From assembly GCA_030427505.1 (NCBI GenBank), contig JAUICH010000035.1:1-55546 (forward strand): a DNA stretch of 55,546 nt. Direction: 5' to 3'. Source of the DNA: Verrucomicrobiia bacterium. GTDB taxonomy: Bacteria; Verrucomicrobiota; Verrucomicrobiia; Verrucomicrobiales; DEV007. This document shows, piece by piece, positions 11,098-20,019 of the stretch. How positions within the stretch are numbered: the stretch's first letter is position 1; every line of letters starts with the position of its first letter. The notes under the pieces were generated by a model that searched no databases, was not told where the DNA came from, and saw only the letters and a program-made list of their open reading frames with translations. A program made the translations under genes and the position numbers.

Positions 11098-11120
11098 TGC
11101 CGTCTCTAAGAGAGCGGTTT
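11098..11120 (+). terminator. Possible weak terminator after rnd
   Basis: CCG-T-CTCT / AGAG-CGG with the loop AAG forms a short bulged stem at 11100-11117 followed by only TTT. It is 11 bp after the rnd stop. The stem is short and the T-tract poor, so Rho-dependent termination is just as likely. Confidence 0.3.
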
Positions 11121-11306
11121 CAGGTCTTGACCCGAATGGCCCGTGGTCAGACGTTTTCGTTGTGGCCCTTGTGGTGGTATTCGCCGCTTCTGATGGGCTG
11201 GTCCCGAGCAATTGCCCTTCTTGATGGCTGGCATGCCAACCGGTCCCGTGATGGGTAGATGGCGCTTCAATAACACCGGGCGCTCCTCAATCGTGCCCCT
11301 CAGGAT

Positions 11307-11517
11307 GGGCCCCAACGGGGCCCGTGTCGATAGCCCAGGGCCATGCCCTGGGACAACGCCGGCTTCACCATTGCGTCCTGTAGGGACGCGCGGAACGGCC
11401 CATTCACCCCAACCGGTTATTCGCTCGCTCCGCCCGCCCTTACAGGGCGGACACTTCCTCTCACCCGGTTCCCAGGGTTGAAACCCTGGGCTATCAGCGG
11501 GCACGCCTTTGGCGTGC
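11307..11517. repeat. Cluster of five tight hairpins
   Basis: Five perfect inverted repeats with loops of two or three bases lie within about 210 bp: GGGCCCC-AAC-GGGGCCC (11307-11323), CCCAGGGC-CAT-GCCCTGGG (11334-11352), CCGCCCT-TAC-AGGGCGG (11434-11450), CCCAGGGTT-GA-AACCCTGGG (11471-11490) and GCACGCC-TTT-GGCGTGC (11501-11517). Two of them share the CCCAGGG/CCCTGGG core that recurs at 30105-30124. None is followed by a T-tract, so they are not ordinary terminators. Confidence 0.85.
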
Positions 11518-11527
11518 GTGTTCACCC

Positions 11528-11565
11528 GGCACTTCCCTGGCACTTCCCCGGCACTTCCCCGGCAC
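11528..11565 (+). repeat. 11-bp tandem direct repeat
   Basis: Three complete units of GGCACTTCCCY (11528-11538, 11539-11549, 11550-11560) and a partial fourth unit, GGCAC (11561-11565). It lies just after the hairpin cluster. No function is evident. Confidence 0.85.
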
Positions 11566-11734
11566 GGACAACCTTTGGTGTCTCCAATGGTTGTCGTAGG
11601 TAAATTGGTTACTCCGCGGCTGAAACAGGAAAGGATCGCGCCGGTCAGGCCGGGGCTTTGGATGGCTGGATTACCGTTCTGTTTTGACTGCGTCAGGAAT
11701 ACCGGGCCTGCATGTTAATGCGCGGAAGTGGAGG

Positions 11735-11740
11735 TATAAT
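11735..11740 (+). promoter_or_regulatory. Candidate -10 hexamer upstream of the SNF2 gene
   Basis: A perfect TATAAT lies 246 bp before the SNF2 start in otherwise GC-rich DNA. The -35 position shows only weak similarity (TGTTAA-like), so this is a candidate only. If used, it would give a leader of about 240 nt. Confidence 0.3.
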
Positions 11741-11985
11741 CTGTTCTTAATTAAACGATTACGATGGGTTGTGTTCCGTATTGGCGAAAAATGTCCGCCC
11801 GTCCGGATTACGTGAACGCGCCGGTTTGGTAACGGAAAAACCAGTTATCAACGGTTGCGTAAAGAGTCCCCGTGGTGTTAGAAGCTATCTCTTCGGCTTT
11901 TTGGGGAATGGCGTGTGGGGTGAGCCCGCGCGGATCGTCTCCGGTTTGAAACCAAACAACCCCCAAGCCGGACTGGAAGAATGCT

Positions 11986-14900
11986 ATGAATCCAGATCGC
12001 GCCACGCTCAACTTTCTCAACCGGTTCAACGAAGAAGCGAAAAAGGAGGGGCAGAGGCTTCACGACGAAGGGGCAGTCGTTCAGATTTTCGGAAATCACC
12101 TGTTTATCCAGGGCCGGGTGGACGACGGGGTGACCTCCTGCCGGACGAACCTGAAGCTTCAGGGTAACGAGTGGGAAGGAAGCTGTTCCTGTTGGCAGAG
12201 CACCCAGTGTCCGTCCGTCTATGCCACCATGGTGGAGAGGCTCGCCCGTGGAGCGGACCTGCCGGAAGCGCCCAACGAGGTGGGTGAAAAGTCCTTTGCC
12301 GAAATCCTGGAAGAAGACCTGGGCCGTCAACTGGCGAAGGACGAAGAAGACTTCGTCAGCAAACTGGAGCGCCGCTACCGGCGCTACGAGCTGGAGCGGT
12401 CCATTTTCGACTCCGACCTGGTCCGGCTGAACCCGCGGTGGCCGGTGAATTCCTACGATCCGCTGAATCTCTGGCCCACGCCACCGGCCAACATCGTCGA
12501 GTTCTGGAATTTCGTTGCCTACGCGTTCCGGAAGCAGAACCTGAACTACCCGGAGTTCCTGGAAGGCGTCACCGACCTGGACTGGGCGGAGAACCAGCTC
12601 AGTTCCTGGCAGCGGGATCTCCATGTCAGCGAGTGGCGGCACACGGTGGAGCGCTATGAAGGCAAACTGCCCGGACGGGGCGTGGAGCCCGTGGAGTTCC
12701 GCCTCATGGTCGCGGGGCGGGAAGTCCGGCTCCTGGCGAAGGGTGGGGAGGACGAGCAGTTCCACCGCGTCACGGACAAGGCGGACTTCGATCGCCTGAA
12801 GCAGCTTCACCTTCATGGCGCGCTGCGGACCGATGGGGCGTCCGAGGTCATCTGGGCGGCTATTCTAGAGGCTTCCGGAGAGTCCGGCGAACCGGCCTTC
12901 AAGTTGGACGAGCCGGAAAATTGCCGCCTGTTGAACCGGCTCTTTCACCAGCCCCAGTTGAAGGACCGGATCGTGAACCTGGACGAACATCCCTTCCGGC
13001 GGGCCGCCGATCCCCTGAAATGGATTTGCCGCGAAAGCGAAGCGTCTTCTTCCGACTACGAACTTCAGTTGTGCATGGCGGACGGTTTGGAGGTGCCGCA
13101 CGTTCTGCGGCTGCTTCCCGGCGAGGAAAACCTGTATCTGTCGGATGAAACCGTCCTGAGCGGTCCCAATGCCTGGCGGGACGACAACGAGATGGAACCC
13201 CGCTACGAGATTCCGCAGGGAGTGATCGAGAGCGAGGCGGGGATCGCCTTTTGCCGCCACATCGGCGCGGAGATTCCCGAGTCCCTGGAGAAGAAGATCA
13301 AGGACCGGGTACTGAAGGTCAGCCTGGAAATGACGCTTTCCTCCGGGGTCACCTCCGGGGGCAGCGAACACATGCTGGTGAAGGTGGTGGCCCAGGATGC
13401 CGAAGGCGCGCGCGTGGAAGAGCTGCATCGCGACATCTGGGAGGTCAAGAAACGGCCCGAGCCGAAGAATGGGGAGTTGTTCCGCTACGACCGGAGCATT
13501 TTGCAGAGAGTCCCGGCCTGCCTGGAACGCATGGGCCTGATCTACGACGCGAACGCCGAGCAGTTCCGCACCCGCATTACCCGGAACTTTCCCGAGAAGT
13601 ATCTCGAATGGACCGATTCGTTGCCGGAGGAGTTCGAGATTGTCGCCGATGAAGAGCTGAAGACCCTGCGCGCGGAACCCGTGGAGGCTTCCGTGACCTT
13701 CGAGATAGTCGATCAGGAGATCGACTGGTTCGACCTGAAGGTGGTGGTCAATGTGGAAGGCTACGATCTTTCGCAGGAAGAGATTCGCGCCCTGGTGGCG
13801 GCCCGTGGCGGGTTTGTCAGGATGAACCGCGGCGGCTGGCTGCGCCTGCACATGAACCTGAACGACGTGCAGAAGGAAGCCGTCAGCCGCATTGGCCTGG
13901 ACCCCTTCGACCTGACGGGAGAGGTGCACCGCATGCACGTGCTGCAACTGGCCGAGCCGCTGGCGAAGGAAGTCTTCGACACCGCGGCCTGGGACCGGAT
14001 CTCGACCCGCTCGGGTTCGCTGAAGCTTCAGGTCAGCCCCTCGGTGCCGGACGGCTTGAGCGTGACGCTGCGGCCCTACCAGGTGGAAGGATTCAGCTTT
14101 CTTTCCTATCTCTCCGCGAACCGCTTTGGCGGCATTCTCGCGGATGACATGGGCTTGGGGAAAACCATTCAGAGCCTCACCTGGCTCCTCTGGCTGCGGA
14201 CCAAGGTGGGGGACAACCCGCCGCCCTGCCTGGTGGTCTGCCCGAAGTCCGTGTTGGATGTGTGGGCCGGAGAGGTGCGGAAAGCCGCCCCCGGCCTGAA
14301 CGTGCAAGTCTTGCGCAACCGGGCGGACTTGGATGTCGCAGAGGTTTTAGAAAAAGTCGATGTGCTGGTCATCAACTACTCCCAGCTTCGCGGCAGCGCG
14401 GAGGACTTGATCGAAGTGGAGTGGCTGGCCGTCATCCTGGACGAAGGCCAGCAGATCAAAAACCCTGACTCCAAGGCCGCGAAAGCCGCGCGCCAGCTCC
14501 GGGCCAAGAACCGCCTGGTCCTGACCGGGACGCCGATCGAGAACCGCCTGCTGGACGTGTGGAGCCTGATGGCCTTTGCCATGCCGGGCATCCTGGGGAA
14601 CCGCAAGTATTTCCGGGAACGCTTCGACCGGCGGAAAGATCCCCAGAGCCAGACCCGCCTGACCGCCCGCCTGCGGCCCTTCCTGCTGCGCCGCACCAAG
14701 GGCGAGGTGGACATCGATCTGCCGCCGAAGACGGAGGAAGACGTTTTCTGCAAGATGGAGGAAACCCAGGAGCGGCTTTACCAGGAAGAGCTGGAGCGCA
14801 TTCAGAAGATCCTGCTGGGCCTGGAGTCGGACGAGTCGCTGCGGAAGAACAGCTTCGTCATTCTACAGGGGCTGATGCGCCTGCGGCAGATCTGCTGTCA

Positions 14901-15468
14901 CCCCGGTTTGCTCAATCCCGCCCATGCGGCGGAAGAAAGCGCCAAGATGTCCGCGCTGTTCTACCTGCTGAACCAGCTTCACGAAGAAGGACACAAGGTG
15001 CTGGTGTTCTCCCAGTTCGTCACCATGCTGGACCTCATCAAGGACCGGCTGGAGGACGAAGGACGCCCCTATTCCTACCTGACGGGGAAGACTGCCGACC
15101 GGCGGGAGGTGATCGAAGACTTCCAGAACACGAAAGACCCCAATGTCTTCCTGCTCTCGCTGAAGGCGGGCGGCAGCGGTCTGAACCTGACGGCGGCGTC
15201 CTACGTGGTGCTTTACGATCCGTGGTGGAACCCGGCGGTGGAAAACCAGGCCATCGACCGGACGCACCGTATCGGGCAGCAGAGCAAGGTCATGGCCTAC
15301 CGGCTCCTGGTGCGGGACAGCGTGGAAGAAAAGATCCGCGTTCTCCAGCAGCAGAAACAAAGCATGATGAAAGGCGTGCTCGGAGAGGAAGGCTTTGCGC
15401 GGAATCTTCAGCGCGAAGATCTGGAGTTCTTGTTTGGCCGGGAGAATGAACAGATGGCCCTGGCATAG
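11986..15468 (+). CDS. SNF2-family DNA-dependent ATPase/helicase with degenerate SWIM motif
   Basis: A 1160-residue protein. The N-terminal region contains a SWIM-like signature, SCSCWQSTQCPSVYATMVER (about 65-84): the C-x-C...C cysteines are present, but the final His of C-x-H is replaced. A long middle region follows, then the two-lobed SNF2 motor: motif I DDMGLGKT (about 718-725), a motif II that reads DEGQ (about 821) instead of DEAH/DEGH, and GSGLNLTAASYVVLYDPWWN then DRTHRIGQ for motifs V/VI (about 1063-1105). Family knowledge: bacterial SNF2 proteins translocate on duplex DNA and remodel protein-DNA contacts, including RNA polymerase. It is downstream of the hairpin-rich block and 27 bp before the exporter genes. 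Confidence 0.9.
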   Translation: MNPDRATLNFLNRFNEEAKKEGQRLHDEGAVVQIFGNHLFIQGRVDDGVTSCRTNLKLQGNEWEGSCSCWQSTQCPSVYATMVERLARGADLPEAPNEVGEKSFAEILEEDLGRQLAKDEEDFVSKLERRYRRYELERSIFDSDLVRLNPRWPVNSYDPLNLWPTPPANIVEFWNFVAYAFRKQNLNYPEFLEGVTDLDWAENQLSSWQRDLHVSEWRHTVERYEGKLPGRGVEPVEFRLMVAGREVRLLAKGGEDEQFHRVTDKADFDRLKQLHLHGALRTDGASEVIWAAILEASGESGEPAFKLDEPENCRLLNRLFHQPQLKDRIVNLDEHPFRRAADPLKWICRESEASSSDYELQLCMADGLEVPHVLRLLPGEENLYLSDETVLSGPNAWRDDNEMEPRYEIPQGVIESEAGIAFCRHIGAEIPESLEKKIKDRVLKVSLEMTLSSGVTSGGSEHMLVKVVAQDAEGARVEELHRDIWEVKKRPEPKNGELFRYDRSILQRVPACLERMGLIYDANAEQFRTRITRNFPEKYLEWTDSLPEEFEIVADEELKTLRAEPVEASVTFEIVDQEIDWFDLKVVVNVEGYDLSQEEIRALVAARGGFVRMNRGGWLRLHMNLNDVQKEAVSRIGLDPFDLTGEVHRMHVLQLAEPLAKEVFDTAAWDRISTRSGSLKLQVSPSVPDGLSVTLRPYQVEGFSFLSYLSANRFGGILADDMGLGKTIQSLTWLLWLRTKVGDNPPPCLVVCPKSVLDVWAGEVRKAAPGLNVQVLRNRADLDVAEVLEKVDVLVINYSQLRGSAEDLIEVEWLAVILDEGQQIKNPDSKAAKAARQLRAKNRLVLTGTPIENRLLDVWSLMAFAMPGILGNRKYFRERFDRRKDPQSQTRLTARLRPFLLRRTKGEVDIDLPPKTEEDVFCKMEETQERLYQEELERIQKILLGLESDESLRKNSFVILQGLMRLRQICCHPGLLNPAHAAEESAKMSALFYLLNQLHEEGHKVLVFSQFVTMLDLIKDRLEDEGRPYSYLTGKTADRREVIEDFQNTKDPNVFLLSLKAGGSGLNLTAASYVVLYDPWWNPAVENQAIDRTHRIGQQSKVMAYRLLVRDSVEEKIRVLQQQKQSMMKGVLGEEGFARNLQREDLEFLFGRENEQMALA

Positions 15469-15495
15469 TGTCTACGCATTAATTGCTCTGCTACA

Positions 15496-17256
15496 ATGGG
15501 TTTGAAGGAATTTAGAGGCGCCGGCGGAAAGCTTGCCCGGCTGAGCAAGGAAATAGGCTTAGCATCTTTGTTGGCCCTGGCCACGGTGCTTCTTTGCCAA
15601 TGCACGGCGGCTCAATACGGGAAGAAAGCCGACAACGAAACTTCCTACATTCTGGCGGCAAAAGCGGGAGACGTTCCCAATGTGGAGCCGGACTTTTCCA
15701 TCGAACCTCCCGAACCCATTTCTCTGAAGGAACTGGAGGAAAACGCCAAGGCCGTCGATTTCCTGGGGGAGGCGGTGAACGCGGAAAAGGGCGCCAAAGT
15801 CGTGACTCTGGCGGACTCTCTGGGGCTCGCCATCAAATACAACCGCCGCTACCTGTCGCGAAAGGAGAGCATTTACCTCCAGGCGCTGAACCTGACCCTG
15901 GTGCGGCATGAGCTGGCGCCCATTTTTTCGGGAGAGGTGGACCTGACCCGGTCCCACGGGACATCGGGGGGGAGCAGTTCCCGCGGCAGCAGTTCTTCCA
16001 ATCTGACCGCCGCCAGCGTGCAGTCCGGGGTGGACCGCATAGTGGCGGAAAACACCTTCGCGCGGAACAGCTCGCTCGGTTTTTCCATGCTGCAGCGAAC
16101 CGGCGCCCGGGTGGCGGCGGATTTCACGACGGATTTCCTGAATTTCCTGGGCGGCGACCGTTCGATCAACTCCTCTCAGTTGGCGGTGACTCTGACCCAG
16201 CCCCTCCTGAAAGGGGGCGGCTACCGGGTGACTCTGGAGAACCTGACCCAGGCCGAGCGGAATCTGCTCTACGAACTGCGGGACTTTGCCAATTTCCGCC
16301 GCGAGTTCGTGGTGGAAATAGCCTCCCGTTACTATGACGTGCTGCGCGCCCGGGACCGGGTGAAAAACAACTGGATCGGCTACCAGGGCTTTCGCCTGGC
16401 GGTGGAAAGAGAGGAAGCCCTGGCCGAGGAGGACCGCCGTACCCAGACCGAACTGGGCCAACTGCGCCAGGCCGAACTGCGCTCCGAAAGCGACTGGGTG
16501 GATGCCGTTCGCGACTACGAACAGCAACTGGACGAACTGAAAATCGAACTCGGCCTGCCGGTGGATGAAAAGATCGTTCTGGAGGAACGCGAGCTGGAGC
16601 GGCTGGAAATCGAGGACCCGAATGTCAGCCGCGAACAGGCGGTCACTCTGGCCGTTTCGACCCGCCCCGATCTCGTGACCTCAGAAGATCAAGTGGCGGA
16701 CGCGGTACGTAAGATCGAGGTGGCAAAAGTCGACTTACGTCCCGGATTGGACGTGGTAGCCGCTTATGACATCAATAGCCGGGCGGGGGATGGGACCCCG
16801 GCCCTGGATTTCGACCGGCGCAACTGGAGCGCGGGTCTGGAGGTGGATTTGCCCTTTGACCGGAAGGAAGAACGTAACAACTACCGCTCTGCCTTGATTG
16901 CGCTGGAGCAGGCCAAGCGGGACCGGGAGCTGGATTTCGACCAGGTGCGGCTGCAGATTTACAACGACTGGCGAACTCTGGAGCAGGCCCGGCGGAATCA
17001 CGAGATCAGCGTATTGGGCGTGGAACTGGCCGAACGGCGCCTGGAAGAACAGAAACTGCGGAGCGATCTCGGCGAGGGCGAGGCCCGGGATCTCATTGAC
17101 GCTCAACGAGATCTAATCGACTCGCGAAACCAGCGAACCTCTGCTATAGTAGACCACACCCTCTCCCGTCTCCGTCTTTGGCAGGACATGGGCATTCTCT
17201 ACATCAACAAGGACGGAAGCTGGGTCAAACAGCTCGAGAAAGAGGCTTCAGAGTGA
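15496..17256 (+). CDS. TolC-family outer membrane efflux protein
   Basis: A 586-residue protein with an N-terminal signal sequence (about 22-38, ending LLCQCTAAQ). It could be a lipoprotein, but the lipobox is poor. The two-fold internal repeat of the outer-membrane-factor family is visible as long amphipathic helices rich in E, R and Q around residues 230-340 and 470-560, with strand-forming Ser/Gly-rich and NWSAGLEVDLPF segments between them. It would form the trimeric outer-membrane duct of a tripartite exporter. Its TGA overlaps the GTG of the adaptor gene by 4 bp (GTGA, 17253-17256). The start ATG overlaps a TACAAT that could be mistaken for a -10 box. Confidence 0.87.
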   Translation: MGLKEFRGAGGKLARLSKEIGLASLLALATVLLCQCTAAQYGKKADNETSYILAAKAGDVPNVEPDFSIEPPEPISLKELEENAKAVDFLGEAVNAEKGAKVVTLADSLGLAIKYNRRYLSRKESIYLQALNLTLVRHELAPIFSGEVDLTRSHGTSGGSSSRGSSSSNLTAASVQSGVDRIVAENTFARNSSLGFSMLQRTGARVAADFTTDFLNFLGGDRSINSSQLAVTLTQPLLKGGGYRVTLENLTQAERNLLYELRDFANFRREFVVEIASRYYDVLRARDRVKNNWIGYQGFRLAVEREEALAEEDRRTQTELGQLRQAELRSESDWVDAVRDYEQQLDELKIELGLPVDEKIVLEERELERLEIEDPNVSREQAVTLAVSTRPDLVTSEDQVADAVRKIEVAKVDLRPGLDVVAAYDINSRAGDGTPALDFDRRNWSAGLEVDLPFDRKEERNNYRSALIALEQAKRDRELDFDQVRLQIYNDWRTLEQARRNHEISVLGVELAERRLEEQKLRSDLGEGEARDLIDAQRDLIDSRNQRTSAIVDHTLSRLRLWQDMGILYINKDGSWVKQLEKEASE

Positions 17257-19163
17257 ACCGGCCTACCCCCACATTGCTTGTGAAAAAGATTCTACCCACG
17301 TTCGCGGCTGGCATCGCCTTGGCCATTCTGGCTGGGTGCTCGGATGGTGGCGGCAGCCAAGACGATGTCGCGACTTTCGAGGTGAAGCGGGGCAACATGG
17401 TGGTGGACGTCCTGGTGGGGGGCAGCATTCACGCGCTGGAGTCCCTGGAAATCCGTTCCCAGATCAAGCTGAATGACGGGGTAAAGATCCTGGAGATCAT
17501 CGAGGAGGGTTACGAAGTCACGCCGGAGGATGTGAAGAAGGGGAAAGTGCTGGTGCGCCTGGACCCCTCCACCATCGAACAGCGGCTGGTGGACCACGAG
17601 GTGGAGTTTCAGCAGACCCGCTCCGCCTACACGGAGGCCCGCCAGGAACTGGAAATTCAGCAGAGCGAGAACACCAGCGAGATCAAGCTGGTGCGTCAGG
17701 CCGCCCGGTTTTCCCTGCTCGATTTTCAGAAGTTCGTGGGCGAAAAGGCGGCCCGGGAGATCCTCCGGTCTCTGGACCTGCCCTATGACAATGACACACT
17801 GGAGAAATACGAGCAGGATGCCCTGCGCATGATCATCGACAGCTTCAACGAAGAAGAACTGAAGCTGTCCGAGACGGAAGAAGATCCCACCCAGGATCTG
17901 GCCGAGGCCAGCGTGGAAGACGACGGTTCCTCTTCTGAAAACACGCCGCCTCCGGCCGCGGATACGGATGAGACGCCGGCAACCGCGGGGCTGGATATCT
18001 CACCGATCGCGGCTGACGAAAGCACCAGCCTGGCGTCCAAGGTGGATTTCGGGCGCTACCTCACGGGAAACAAGCTGGGCGAAGGCCAGGCCGAACAGAC
18101 CATGCGGCGGCTCCATGACGAGGCCCTGGTGGCGAAGACGGAACTGGGCGTGGTGGCGGAGTCCGTGGAAGGCGCGAAACGCCTCCGCGAAAAAGAATTC
18201 ATCACCCGCACCACGCTGGAGAACGAACTGGTCAGCCTGGAGAAAGCAAAGCTGACCCTGCAGACGGCGGAGACCGAGCTGGACCTGTTCCGGGATTACG
18301 AATTCCCCAAGGAAGCGGAGAAGATGCTGTCCAACTACGAAGAGTCCCTCTTGGAACTGGTGCGCGAACACCGGGAAGGCGTGGCCCAACTGGCCAAGCG
18401 GGAGTCTCAATACCGCAGCGCCCGCCGCCGCTACGAGCTGGAATTGAAACAGCGCTTGGACCTGGAAGAACAGCTGGCCAGCTGCATCATCCGCGCCGAG
18501 AAACCGGGGCTGGTTTCCTACGGGGGCAAGGACCGCAGTTACTACAACTCCCGCTACTACGAGTCCATCACCGAAGGGGCCACGCTGAAGATGGGGCAGC
18601 CCGTCATCACCATTCCGGACATGTCCCGTCTGGCGGTGGACGTGGAAATCCACGAGTCTCACGTCAAGAAGGTCGCCCTCGGGCAGAAAGCCAAAATCAC
18701 GGTGGAAGCCGAAGCCGGGCGCAGCCTGGATGGGCGGGTCACGAAACTGGCGGTGCTGCCGGACTCCAACGCGTCCCGCTACAATCCTTCCCTGAAAGTC
18801 TATCCCGCCACCATTGAGATTGAAGGCAGTCACGACTGGCTGAAGCCGGGCATGACCGCGAAGGTGGAGATCATCGTCAAGGAACTGGACGAGATCGTTT
18901 ACATTCCCGTCCAGGCCGTTTTCGTGAAGGACGACGCCCATTTCTGCTATGTGAAGAAAGGGGCCAGCGACTACGAACGGCGCCTGGTGGCGACGGGGGA
19001 TCACAATGACGAATTTATCGAGATCCCCGAAGGCCTGGAGGAAGGCGACGTGGTCTACCTGAAGGCGCCGGACGGCTTTGACCGGGCCACGGAAGAATTG
19101 CCGGAAGCATCCGGCCTTACCGGCGAGCTTAAGAAGAAGAAGGAAGAAGGCGGCAGTGCCTGA
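17253..19163 (+). CDS. Periplasmic adaptor lipoprotein (HlyD/MacA-like), unusually long
   Basis: 636 residues from a GTG that overlaps the TolC-family stop. This start, downstream of the longest possible one, places a clean lipoprotein signal (AILAGC, Cys at 29) at the N-terminus. The barrel-sandwich hybrid is split around a long coiled-coil hairpin, followed by beta-barrel sequences (VDVEIHESHVKKVALGQKA, about residue 465) and a membrane-proximal domain (IVYIPVQAVFVKDD, about 548). MacA-type adaptors are usually near 370-400 residues. Here an acidic, low-complexity segment (about 205-260, rich in D, E, S, P and T) and a second coiled-coil pair enlarge the hairpin region. It should bridge the inner-membrane permease to the TolC-like duct. 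Confidence 0.87.
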   Translation: MNRPTPTLLVKKILPTFAAGIALAILAGCSDGGGSQDDVATFEVKRGNMVVDVLVGGSIHALESLEIRSQIKLNDGVKILEIIEEGYEVTPEDVKKGKVLVRLDPSTIEQRLVDHEVEFQQTRSAYTEARQELEIQQSENTSEIKLVRQAARFSLLDFQKFVGEKAAREILRSLDLPYDNDTLEKYEQDALRMIIDSFNEEELKLSETEEDPTQDLAEASVEDDGSSSENTPPPAADTDETPATAGLDISPIAADESTSLASKVDFGRYLTGNKLGEGQAEQTMRRLHDEALVAKTELGVVAESVEGAKRLREKEFITRTTLENELVSLEKAKLTLQTAETELDLFRDYEFPKEAEKMLSNYEESLLELVREHREGVAQLAKRESQYRSARRRYELELKQRLDLEEQLASCIIRAEKPGLVSYGGKDRSYYNSRYYESITEGATLKMGQPVITIPDMSRLAVDVEIHESHVKKVALGQKAKITVEAEAGRSLDGRVTKLAVLPDSNASRYNPSLKVYPATIEIEGSHDWLKPGMTAKVEIIVKELDEIVYIPVQAVFVKDDAHFCYVKKGASDYERRLVATGDHNDEFIEIPEGLEEGDVVYLKAPDGFDRATEELPEASGLTGELKKKKEEGGSA

Positions 19164-19254
19164 ACTCCCCCCTCCGGTAGGAGGTGCCTGGCCTGTCCCG
19201 CGGGCCTGTTCCGGACCTCGTCTGACCGGCCCACCCGATTGATTAGTCACGCCC

Positions 19255-20004
19255 ATGGAGAAAGCGCTTCAGCCCATCATCGAACTGCGGGAGGTCAAGA
19301 AGCACTACCAGATGGGACCGGTCACGGTGGAGGCGCTGCGCGGCATTTCGCTGAAGGTCTTTCCGGGTGACTACATCAGCATCCTGGGGCCTTCCGGCTG
19401 CGGGAAGTCCACCCTCCTGAACATCCTGGGCTGCCTGGACCAGCCCACCAGCGGAGCCTACCTGCTGGAGGGAAAAGACGTGGCCCAACTGGACGACGAC
19501 GAGCTGTCCCAGGTGCGGGGCAAACGGCTGGGCTTCATCTTTCAGTCCTACAACCTCATTCAGGCGCTGACCGTGGTGGAAAACATCGAGGTGCCGCTCT
19601 ACTACCAGGGCATCCCGGAGAAAGAGGGTCGGAAGATCGCGGAGAAACTCGCCGGTCAGGTCGGCCTGGGCACACGGCTGGACCACCGGCCCACGGAGCT
19701 TTCGGGCGGTCAGCAGCAGCGTGTCGCCATCGCCCGCGCCCTGGCCAGCGATCCCGCCCTGATCCTCGCGGATGAGGCGACGGGGAACCTGGACTCCAAG
19801 TCCGGGGGCGAGATCTTACAGATTTTTGACGAGCTGAATGCCCAGGGGAAAACCTTGATCATGATCACGCACGATGAAAAGATGGCGGACCGCACGCCGC
19901 GCGTGATCCGTCTGAAGGATGGCGAGATCGTGGTGGATACCGGGAAGCGGTTCGACATTTCCGGCAGGATGTCCAAGGAAGAAGAGAAAGTCAGCGCCGT
20001 GTAG
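19255..20004 (+). CDS. ABC transporter ATP-binding protein, MacB/LolD type
   Basis: A 249-residue nucleotide-binding subunit. Walker A is GPSGCGKST (45-53), the Q-loop glutamine is Q97 in IFQSYNLI, the signature is LSGGQQQR (149-156), Walker B is LILADEAT (169-176) and the switch His is H206 in ITHD. LNLIQALTVVENIE-type sequence after the Q-loop (SYNLIQALTVVENIEVPL) is typical of the LolD/MacB/FtsE group, which powers mechanotransmission and not substrate passage through the membrane. It lies 91 bp after the adaptor; the gap holds a small hairpin, CCTCC-GGTA-GGAGG (19171-19184). ATPase and permease are separate genes here, whereas they are fused in canonical MacB. Confidence 0.94.
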   Translation: MEKALQPIIELREVKKHYQMGPVTVEALRGISLKVFPGDYISILGPSGCGKSTLLNILGCLDQPTSGAYLLEGKDVAQLDDDELSQVRGKRLGFIFQSYNLIQALTVVENIEVPLYYQGIPEKEGRKIAEKLAGQVGLGTRLDHRPTELSGGQQQRVAIARALASDPALILADEATGNLDSKSGGEILQIFDELNAQGKTLIMITHDEKMADRTPRVIRLKDGEIVVDTGKRFDISGRMSKEEEKVSAV

Positions 20005-20019
20005 GTAGCCAACCCCTTT

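Larger units (their letters stand above)
11121..11985. other. Long non-coding block between rnd and the SNF2 gene
   Basis: About 860 bp without a supportable gene. Its centre (11300-11565) holds a cluster of near-perfect hairpins and an 11-bp tandem repeat, annotated separately. The part from 11600 to 11985 is less structured and includes a TATAAT hexamer at 11735-11740. Short reading frames here are rich in palindrome-derived residues and resemble no protein family. Confidence 0.6.

Noticed and set aside
11106-11543. Short frames in the rnd-SNF2 spacer
   Set aside because: Their sequence is produced by the palindromic repeats and tandem 11-mers; no protein family resemblance.
11307-11565. 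A CRISPR array in the hairpin-rich spacer
   Set aside because: The palindromes differ from one another, spacing is irregular, there are no unique spacers of constant length, and no cas gene is present.
12865-14307. A 480-codon frame on the minus strand opposite the SNF2 gene
   Set aside because: No domain, no plausible start context, and the sense gene is continuous and conserved.
15492-15497. TACAAT just before the TolC-family gene as a -10 box
   Set aside because: It overlaps the start codon, so a transcript from it would lack the start; adjacent genes and the short gap favour read-through from the SNF2 gene.
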